Positions 1 to 5,073 of a stretch of DNA of 9,080 bases are shown one piece after another; position 1 is the stretch's first letter, and each line of letters opens with the position of its first letter. A program made the position numbers and the translations under genes. This DNA is from Nitrospirota bacterium (GTDB lineage Bacteria; Nitrospirota; Nitrospiria; JACQBZ01). Where the stretch lies: contig JACQHO010000158.1 of NCBI GenBank assembly GCA_016198945.1, positions 1 through 9,080 on the forward strand. Reading direction: 5' to 3'. The notes under the pieces were generated by a model. The model did not search any database. It was not told the DNA's origin and saw only the letters and a list, made by a program, of their open reading frames with translations.

Positions 1-677
1 AACCCACCCTGATCCTGGCACAGGAAGGAACTCTTCTAAGCGATCCGGCCTCGGACCGGGTCGGCCTTCGATTGATGAACGGAAGTCAGCATCGGGAAAT
101 CGGGGGATTGCCTTCAACCCGCCCGCCCGCCGCGGCGGGCCCGCCGGACCTGCCTGACCGGCAGGCAGGCGGGCAGGAACAGGAAAGCCCGTCCCGATAC
201 CAATGGATCACCTTTGGACGGTACGAGTTCAAACTGGATCTGGCGGCCGTGGTCAAACGCGCATCCGGGGAGGACGGCGCCGCGCCGAACGTCCGGCAAC
301 TCAAGGAAAAATTCGCCGGCGGACAGCCCATGGAGCGCCGCGAGTTGAGAACGCTGGAGGAACATTATAAGACCTACGCCTTTCCCTTCTCCTGCCTGAT
401 CTTCGGAATGATCGGGATTCCACTGGGGCTGGCGATCAAACAGGGCGGGCGGCTCGGCGGGTTCGCCCTCGGCATCGCAATGGCCCTGATCTATTATCTC
501 ATGATGATCATCGCCGATTTTTTGGCGACGGCTTTGGTCTTCACACCGCTGGCGGCCGCCTGGTTCCCCAACCTGATCATGGCCTCCCTGGCGCTCTTCC
601 TTGCGGCCGGATCCAACCGCGGCCTATTCACCCGCCACGGCGGGTTCACCCGATGGTTTCGATCCGGGGGGCGATAA
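1..677 (+). CDS. lptF: LPS export permease LptF, C-terminal part (5' end outside window)
   Basis: This is the 3' portion of a YjgP/YjgQ-family permease. With LptG it forms the membrane channel of the LptB2FG ABC transporter that extracts LPS from the inner membrane and passes it to the periplasmic Lpt bridge. The frame is open from base 3 to the TAA at 675-677 (224 codons), with no start visible, so the gene continues to the left. The first ~115 residues are the end of the periplasmic beta-jellyroll domain, including a motif ITFGRYEFKLDL typical of the family. About residues 130-215 hold three membrane segments, around FPFSCLIFGMIGIPLGLAI, GFALGIAMALIYYLMMIIADF and WFPNLIMASLALFLAAG. LptG starts 15 nt downstream in the same operon. 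Oddly, residues ~39-59 are a Pro/Ala/Gly-rich insert encoded by a GC-rich inverted repeat (118-177). LptF rather than LptG is inferred from gene order and the downstream LptG. Confidence 0.9.
   Translation, partial: PTLILAQEGTLLSDPASDRVGLRLMNGSQHREIGGLPSTRPPAAAGPPDLPDRQAGGQEQESPSRYQWITFGRYEFKLDLAAVVKRASGEDGAAPNVRQLKEKFAGGQPMERRELRTLEEHYKTYAFPFSCLIFGMIGIPLGLAIKQGGRLGGFALGIAMALIYYLMMIIADFLATALVFTPLAAAWFPNLIMASLALFLAAGSNRGLFTRHGGFTRWFRSGGR
118..177. repeat. 60-bp nested GC-rich inverted repeat inside lptF
   Basis: The outer arms CCCGCCCGCC (118-127) and GGCGGGCAGG (168-177) pair at 9 of 10 positions. Inside lie a perfect 16-bp palindrome, GCCCGCCGCGGCGGGC (125-140), and a hairpin with 8-bp arms CCTGCCTG (149-156) and CAGGCAGG (162-169) around a 5-nt loop. 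The unit is 60 bp, a multiple of three, and keeps the lptF frame open. It encodes roughly T-R-P-P-A-A-A-G-P-P-D-L-P-D-R-Q-A-G-G-Q, which does not resemble the flanking beta-strand sequence. It looks like a REP/MITE-like interspersed repeat that landed in a loop of the periplasmic domain. Whether other copies exist in the genome cannot be seen here. Confidence 0.65.
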
Positions 678-692
678 TCGAGTTCGCAACCG

Positions 693-1775
693 ATGCCCAT
701 TCTATTAAAGTACATCCTCCGTGAGTATTTGAAAGTCTTGTCGCTCTGCATGGCGATGCTGCTTCTGGTTTATCTCACGATCGACTTTTTCGGAAAGATC
801 GGTAGGATGATTCAGGACGACGCCTCCTTTACGCTGATTTTTTTGTATTTCGGACTCAAAATCCCGAAGATCGTTTTTGACATTGCGCCGATCGGCCTCT
901 TGGTCTCCACGCTGGTGGTCCTGGGCATCCTGTCGCGGCACAACGAGATCGTGGCGATGAAAAGCAGCGGCATCCGCCTGCTCTACGCCACCTCTCCGAT
1001 CCTGGCACTGGCCCTGGGCGTGAGTCTGATCCTCGGGGCCGGCAATCTCTCGATTATTCCCCTTACTCAGCAAAAATCCGACTATGTGCGCGCCGTGAAG
1101 ATCAAAAAGTACGAGGAACATTCGTATTACGGTCAGACGCGGCTCTGGTTGCGGGACGGGCGCAATACCTTTCTCAATATCGGCTTCGTGGATGTGATTC
1201 AGCGCGTGCTGCATGATGTAACCCTCTACAGACTTCGCGAGGATTTCACGCTGGAGGAAACTGTCCAGGCTAAACAGATCCGGTATGAAAACGGTGCCTG
1301 GATGATGTATGAAGGCCGGATCCGGACATTCTCGGCGGACGGGATGATGTCTGAAAGAACGTTCGGGCGGGAGCCGGCCCCACTGAAAAGGAGGCCGGAG
1401 GAATTCAAGGGGCTGGATGTAAAGACGGAGACCATGCCGTTCACCGAGCTAAGGAAATATATCAAACGACTGTCCAAGGACGGCTACGACGTCGCCCGCT
1501 TCCGCGTGGACCTTTACGACAAGATCTCGCTTCCCTTTGTGAACGTGATCATGGCGCTGATCGCGATCCCCTTTGGGCTCGTTCAAACCCGATCCCGGGG
1601 AATCGCACGGGGGGTCGGCATCAGTCTGTTGATCGCCGGCTTCTACTGGATCATTCATTCCGTCGCGCTTTCGATGGGTCATGCCGGCTTGATCCCGCCG
1701 CTCCTCGCCGGCGTCTTCGCCAACCTGCTCTTTCTCTCGGTCGGTGTCTACCTCTATCTTGGGATACGGCCGTAA
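693..1775 (+). CDS. lptG: LPS export permease LptG
   Basis: This is a complete 360-residue YjgP/YjgQ permease, the usual length for LptG, acting in the inner membrane as the partner of LptF in LPS extraction. Predicted segments are TM1 ~13-33, TM2 ~47-80, TM3 ~99-123, a periplasmic beta-jellyroll ~125-270, and TM4-TM6 at ~279-297, 303-325 and 331-357. The motif RHNEIVAMKSSGIR (82-95), between TM2 and TM3, is the hallmark cytoplasmic coupling region that contacts LptB in this family. LPFVNVIMALIAIPFG (280-295) is the conserved TM4 entry. The ATG at 693 follows the lptF stop by 15 nt. No convincing Shine-Dalgarno precedes it, so translation probably depends on coupling to lptF. The gene ends at a TAA just before a terminator-like palindrome and is convergent with the next gene. 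LptG over LptF is assigned from its position as second gene and its N-terminal sequence. Confidence 0.94.
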   Translation: MPILLKYILREYLKVLSLCMAMLLLVYLTIDFFGKIGRMIQDDASFTLIFLYFGLKIPKIVFDIAPIGLLVSTLVVLGILSRHNEIVAMKSSGIRLLYATSPILALALGVSLILGAGNLSIIPLTQQKSDYVRAVKIKKYEEHSYYGQTRLWLRDGRNTFLNIGFVDVIQRVLHDVTLYRLREDFTLEETVQAKQIRYENGAWMMYEGRIRTFSADGMMSERTFGREPAPLKRRPEEFKGLDVKTETMPFTELRKYIKRLSKDGYDVARFRVDLYDKISLPFVNVIMALIAIPFGLVQTRSRGIARGVGISLLIAGFYWIIHSVALSMGHAGLIPPLLAGVFANLLFLSVGVYLYLGIRP

Positions 1776-1789
1776 TGCGATTTTGCTCA

Positions 1790-1819
1790 GGGCGTACGGC
1801 CGTACGCCCCTACTTTTTT
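1790..1819 (+). terminator. Perfect 20-bp palindrome plus T-tract after lptG
   Basis: GGGCGTACGGCCGTACGCCC (1790-1809) is a perfect palindrome. As RNA it would form an 8-bp GC-rich stem with a GGCC loop. Four bases later comes a run of six T (1814-1819), so it fits a rho-independent terminator for the lptF-lptG operon, 14 nt past the lptG stop. On the minus strand the palindrome directly follows the stop codon of the convergent gene, but no T-run follows there, so intrinsic termination looks one-directional. The palindrome may alternatively be a copy of an interspersed repeat. Confidence 0.65.
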
Positions 1820-2334
1820 ATCAGACGCTTCAAGTAGAAAAACCGCGCGTTATGGAAGCCGGCCAGGAGGAGGAAGACGGCCGAGAGGATGTTGAGTTTC
1901 GGGGTATAAAAAACGATCAGGGCCGCAAAGACAACCCATCCGAGGAAATAAAGATACGGCACGGCCCATCGTCCCGCGTGCTCGACCCGCGTCGGGTCGC
2001 CGACCTTTTTCATCTTTTTGACCTGGCCGGAAAGCCGCAGCTCGGTTCTCCGCATGCGATCGGCAAAATATTCCGGGTGAGATTTGAAGAGATAATGCTG
2101 ATAGGCGGCCTGGGAAATGCCCAGCGCAAGACCGGCGGAGAGCAGGACCAGGCTGTCGGTCAGAAGCGCCGTGATCGGCCGGTTCTTGAAGAACAGATAG
2201 ATCACGCCCCCGTACCCCAGGATCAGCGAGATCAGCCCGATCAGCGCGGACGAGTAGACCAGGGAGTTTTTCAGATACCGGACGGCCTGGCTCTGTTCCT
2301 GCTCGGCTTTTTTAACCGTGATGAATTTCGGCAT
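1810..2334 (-). CDS. Small four-helix membrane protein of unknown function
   Basis: I do not recognise this 174-residue protein. It has four hydrophobic stretches, at about residues 25-49, 57-78, 124-144 and 147-165. They form two helical hairpins separated by a charged loop (~82-122) rich in Arg/Lys, and the N- and C-termini are both basic. No enzymatic motif is visible, and the loop is likely cytoplasmic by the positive-inside rule. Its ATG lies 23 nt inside the end of yacG in another frame and no clear Shine-Dalgarno is seen. That suggests reinitiation after yacG and co-transcription with it. It is convergent with lptG, and its final Lys-Lys-stop codons lie on the complement of the T-tract of the lptG terminator. 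The reading frame is credible because it encodes clean helices while the opposite strand gives only low-complexity charged sequence. Confidence 0.75.
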   Translation of the reverse strand: MPKFITVKKAEQEQSQAVRYLKNSLVYSSALIGLISLILGYGGVIYLFFKNRPITALLTDSLVLLSAGLALGISQAAYQHYLFKSHPEYFADRMRRTELRLSGQVKKMKKVGDPTRVEHAGRWAVPYLYFLGWVVFAALIVFYTPKLNILSAVFLLLAGFHNARFFYLKRLIKK

Positions 2335-2518
2335 CGGGGGGATTGGAAGATGCGGGCTCCTCGATTTTTTCTTCGGGTTTGTCCTCCGCTTCGATCCGGT
2401 ATTTTCCCAGCGACCAATGACCGAGGTCGATCAACCGGCAGCGCTCGGAACAAAACGGACGAAACGGATTGGTCTCCCATTCGATGGATTTCTTACAGAT
2501 GGGGCAAGGACGGTTCAT
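2312..2518 (-). CDS. yacG: DNA gyrase inhibitor YacG-type zinc protein
   Basis: This 68-residue protein matches the length and pattern of YacG. It carries a four-cysteine zinc site C5-x2-C8 ... C23-x3-C27, followed by the signature RLIDLGHW (28-35) and YRI (40-42). In E. coli YacG binds the GyrB subunit and blocks DNA binding by gyrase; that role here is by family membership only. The tail after residue ~45 is acidic and proline-containing, as is common for the disordered C-terminus. The ATG at 2518 must be close to the true start because C5 and C8 are essential. No Shine-Dalgarno precedes it, and a TATAAT box ends only six bases upstream, suggesting a leaderless mRNA. The end overlaps the next gene by 23 nt. 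In many proteobacteria yacG sits near coaE; here it is beside an unknown membrane protein. Confidence 0.9.
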   Translation of the reverse strand: MNRPCPICKKSIEWETNPFRPFCSERCRLIDLGHWSLGKYRIEAEDKPEEKIEEPASSNPPDAEIHHG

Positions 2519-2524
2519 ATAGGA

Positions 2525-2553
2525 ATTATACGGGAACGGGCGGCCTGTTGCAA
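2525..2553 (-). promoter_or_regulatory. Candidate sigma70 promoter of yacG placed for leaderless transcription
   Basis: On the minus strand a consensus -10 box TATAAT (2530-2525) follows TTGCAA (2553-2548, 4 of 6 to TTGACA) with an exact 17-nt spacer. Six bases, TCCTAT, separate the -10 box from the ATG of yacG, so the expected +1 falls on or next to the A of the start codon. The absence of a Shine-Dalgarno agrees with this. Confidence 0.6.
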
Positions 2554-2581
2554 CGTCCGCCGCGTCAACCGCGGAAAGCCG

Positions 2582-2610
2582 AAAACGATTACCGGCATGA
2601 TGATCGTTTT
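2582..2610 (-). terminator. Weak candidate terminator after the signalling operon
   Basis: In the 111-nt gap between the last response regulator and yacG, perfect 8-bp arms AAAACGAT (2610-2603) and ATCGTTTT (2589-2582) flank a 13-nt loop on the minus strand. The 3' arm ends in four T. The stem is AT-rich with no T-run beyond it, so termination strength is doubtful. The rest of the gap holds only the yacG promoter and a 5-bp CCGCG/CGCGG hairpin next to its -35 box. Confidence 0.3.
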
Positions 2611-2629
2611 GCGGCGGATGACCGGCCGT

Positions 2630-4087
2630 TCAAGTGGTCTTGCCGCTGGACTGGCCGGCCAGCGTCTCCAGGCTTGTGATCAGGCCTTCGACCGTGTCGG
2701 CGCCTTTGGGATACTCGACCAGCGCGATGCTCCATAAGAGCTTCGATCGCATCGGGTCCGACCGGTGATCCTCCCGGTAAGACTTCAGGAGGTTTTCCAG
2801 CGCGCGTTCCACCGCCCGGGCCTCCTCGATCTTGGTTTCGGGCATCAGGAGAAAGAATTTTTGGGCGTATCGTGTCGTCAGATCGGTGCAGCGGATACGC
2901 GACCGCATCTGGAGGGCCATCTCCAGGAGAAGGGGTCTCATCTGCTGTTTAGCGTCCGGATGGTTGGGGATTATCAACGATATCATCAGGAGGGTGAAGC
3001 GATGCCGGTATCGCCTCGATCGGTTGATTTCGATCGCCAGGAGCTCCTGGAAGAAATCAAAGTTGTAGAACTGTGTTACGGGGTCCGCCAAACGCTGTTC
3101 TTCAGTCTGGATCTCCGATGTAGCCGGCATACTCTGCGCTGCAGAGTCGCTCGTAGCCAGGGCCAGCGACCGGAGGGTCTGCACCGCCACAAGGAAGAAG
3201 AGTTCGGATGATCCCGCATCATGCGAGGCCGAGGCGGACGGATCGGGTTCCGACCAGACCGCCAGCCCCACCCCTTCTCCGCCAATACAAAGCGGCCGAT
3301 CGAAAATCGGCTTGCCTCCCCACAATTTCCGCACGCCCTCCAGAACCTCACGATGGTGCCCCTGCGCCATCCAGCGTCCCAGTTCCTTTTTGAGATCAGA
3401 ACCCTCGGAAAATGGGAGTTGAATCGGGATCATCTGTTCGGACCCAAGACCATGGCGGCCGGCAGGTTTTAATCGTCGGTCCTGTGGATCAAGCAGCCAT
3501 AACCCGGCCGCTCTTGTCCGAAAAAGTCGCGCTGTCCCCTCGGCAATCCGCATCGCGGCTTCCGCCGGGTCCCGGGCCTGAAGCATGCGTTCCAGTAGGC
3601 CGCGGTGTGCATGGCTTTCGGCCAGGATCAGTGCAGCCCGCTGGGCGGCCTTCACCAGTTCCTCATTCTTATCTTTCAGGCCGGACAGGAGCCGCCGGTT
3701 CTCGGACGCAAGCCTGCGCCGTTCGACCGCACGGTTCACGACCGTCGCGATATAGTCCAGCGCCTCGAAGGGTTTCAGAAGATAGTCGTAGGCCCCCAGA
3801 CGAATCGCCTCCAGAGCGGTCTCAAGCGAGGCGTTGCTCGTCATGATGATCACCTCCGGATCCAGCCCCAGCCCTTTGATGCGTTCGAGGAGCTGGATGC
3901 CACTAAGACCCGCCATCCGAATATCCGACATCACAAGATCGAAGCGGTGGGCCTTAAGTTCCTTGAGCGCCTCTTCAGCGCTTGAGGCCTCGATGATCTC
4001 GTAACCCAGCATCGAAAGCGTTTCGTTTAAAATACCTCGGATCGATTCCTCATCATCCACGACAAGAATCCGGACTTGCTCGTTCAT
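2630..4087 (-). CDS. Response regulator: receiver + GAF-like + catalytically degenerate GGDEF
   Basis: This 485-residue protein starts with a complete receiver domain (~4-120): acidic pair D11/D12, phospho-acceptor D55 in SDIRM, T83 and K105 (LLKPF). A charged helix (~120-165) follows, resembling the linker of the neighbouring cyclase. Next is a divergent GAF-like region (~168-312) and a GGDEF-family fold (~331-480). The fold is recognised from DPVTQFYNFDFFQELL (335-350), which matches DGLTGLYNYRYFEEML of the neighbour. In place of GGDEF it has AQKFF (408-412), and the metal-binding Asp of the usual DxDxFKxxND region is missing, so it is very unlikely to make c-di-GMP. An RxxD motif (R399-C-T-D402) sits five residues before the degenerate site, at the position of the cyclase inhibitory site. 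The ATG at 4087 has a good SD (GAGGAG) and overlaps the upstream stop as ATGA. It is probably phosphorylated by the same kinase and acts as a c-di-GMP receptor or scaffold; the last point is inference. Confidence 0.88.
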   Translation of the reverse strand: MNEQVRILVVDDEESIRGILNETLSMLGYEIIEASSAEEALKELKAHRFDLVMSDIRMAGLSGIQLLERIKGLGLDPEVIIMTSNASLETALEAIRLGAYDYLLKPFEALDYIATVVNRAVERRRLASENRRLLSGLKDKNEELVKAAQRAALILAESHAHRGLLERMLQARDPAEAAMRIAEGTARLFRTRAAGLWLLDPQDRRLKPAGRHGLGSEQMIPIQLPFSEGSDLKKELGRWMAQGHHREVLEGVRKLWGGKPIFDRPLCIGGEGVGLAVWSEPDPSASASHDAGSSELFFLVAVQTLRSLALATSDSAAQSMPATSEIQTEEQRLADPVTQFYNFDFFQELLAIEINRSRRYRHRFTLLMISLIIPNHPDAKQQMRPLLLEMALQMRSRIRCTDLTTRYAQKFFLLMPETKIEEARAVERALENLLKSYREDHRSDPMRSKLLWSIALVEYPKGADTVEGLITSLETLAGQSSGKTT

Positions 4088-5073
4088 GGCTTCTCCTCAT
4101 GGGTTGGCGTCGTATGACTCGCGTCGTAGCTGCAGGCCCGGTTGCGGCCGCCGGCTTTGGCGCCGTAGAGGGCCTGGTCCGCTCGCTCGATCAAGCCATG
4201 CGCATCGGCGGCATCATCGGGGAACTGCGCCAGACCCACACTGATCGTGACCTTGCCCAAGGGTTGGGCCTCGCCTTTCTGGAAGGGAAAGTTTTCGATG
4301 CGCAGACGCAATTCCTCGGCCACTCTTACCGCGGCCTCTTTCGGCGTTTCCGGAAGGACGACGACAAATTCTTCTCCTCCGTAGCGGGCCACGATATCGG
4401 TTCGGCGGGAACGATCCGAGAGGATTCGGCCGATACCGCGTAAAATCTCATCGCCCATCAGATGCCCGTGACGATCATTATAGTTCTTGAAATGGTCCAC
4501 ATCGATCATCAACAGACAAAAGCTCCGCTTATGCCGCGCGCTGCGCGCGATCTCCGCCCGGAGCATCTCCTCGAAGTAGCGATAGTTGTAGAGGCCGGTC
4601 AATCCATCCCGTATCGCAAGCTCGCGAATCGCACGATTCAATTTTTCGAGCTCCTCGTTTTTCTTTTGAAGGTCCTCCAGGAGGGTCCGGTTTTCGATCA
4701 CGAGCCGGACCTTTTCGACCGTGCGCTTGATCAGGACCAGCACCGTCTCCAGATCGTCAAAAGGTTTCATCAAATAGTCGTAGGCCCCGAGACGGAGCGC
4801 CTCGATCGCCGTTTCGATCGAGGCGTTGCTCGTCATCACGACCACCTCGGTTTCCGACCGCATCACCCGGATATGGCGTATGAGATCGATGCCGCTCATT
4901 TTTTGCATCCGGATATCGGTCAAAACGATATGAAACCCCGATGCGCGGAATTTTTCCAGGGCCTGCTCCCCGCTTTCCGCCGTCTCGACCGAATAGCCGG
5001 CCCCGGTGAGCAGATCGCTGAGAACGCCCCTCAGACTGGCCTCGTCATCAACGACCAGGATTTTGAACGTCAT
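4084..5073 (-). CDS. Receiver-GGDEF response regulator, diguanylate cyclase
   Basis: This 329-residue protein has the PleD/WspR-like layout, with a receiver followed by a GGDEF domain. The receiver (~3-118) has D10/E11, phospho-acceptor D53, T81 and K103. A helical linker (~119-152) precedes the GGDEF domain (~153-315). The catalytic set is intact: DGLTGLYNYRYF (156-167), DVDHFKNYND (191-200), GGEEF (232-236). An RxxD inhibitory site (R223-R-T-D226) lies five residues upstream of GGEEF, so the protein should make c-di-GMP from GTP when phosphorylated and be product-inhibited. The ATG at 5073 is chosen over one at 5115 because GGAGG lies 5 nt before it and the next residues, TFKILVVDDE, begin the receiver directly. 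The gene overlaps the kinase end by 26 nt and the next regulator by 4 nt (ATGA), indicating coupled translation. The receivers of the two regulators are close paralogues. Confidence 0.93.
   Translation of the reverse strand: MTFKILVVDDEASLRGVLSDLLTGAGYSVETAESGEQALEKFRASGFHIVLTDIRMQKMSGIDLIRHIRVMRSETEVVVMTSNASIETAIEALRLGAYDYLMKPFDDLETVLVLIKRTVEKVRLVIENRTLLEDLQKKNEELEKLNRAIRELAIRDGLTGLYNYRYFEEMLRAEIARSARHKRSFCLLMIDVDHFKNYNDRHGHLMGDEILRGIGRILSDRSRRTDIVARYGGEEFVVVLPETPKEAAVRVAEELRLRIENFPFQKGEAQPLGKVTISVGLAQFPDDAADAHGLIERADQALYGAKAGGRNRACSYDASHTTPTHEEKP

Noticed and set aside
118..177. CRISPR array or transposon end in the GC-rich lptF repeat
   Set aside because: There is one unit only, with no spacers, no flanking target duplication that I can see, and no transposase nearby. 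It is an isolated palindromic element.
1..677. lptF as a pseudogene because of the odd proline-rich segment
   Set aside because: The frame is intact on both sides, and the jellyroll end and all three C-terminal helices follow normally.
1744..2679. + strand open frame of 311 codons across yacG and the small membrane protein
   Set aside because: It overlaps the lptG end, runs through the terminator palindrome and encodes charged low-complexity sequence. The opposite strand gives a clear zinc protein and four clean helices.
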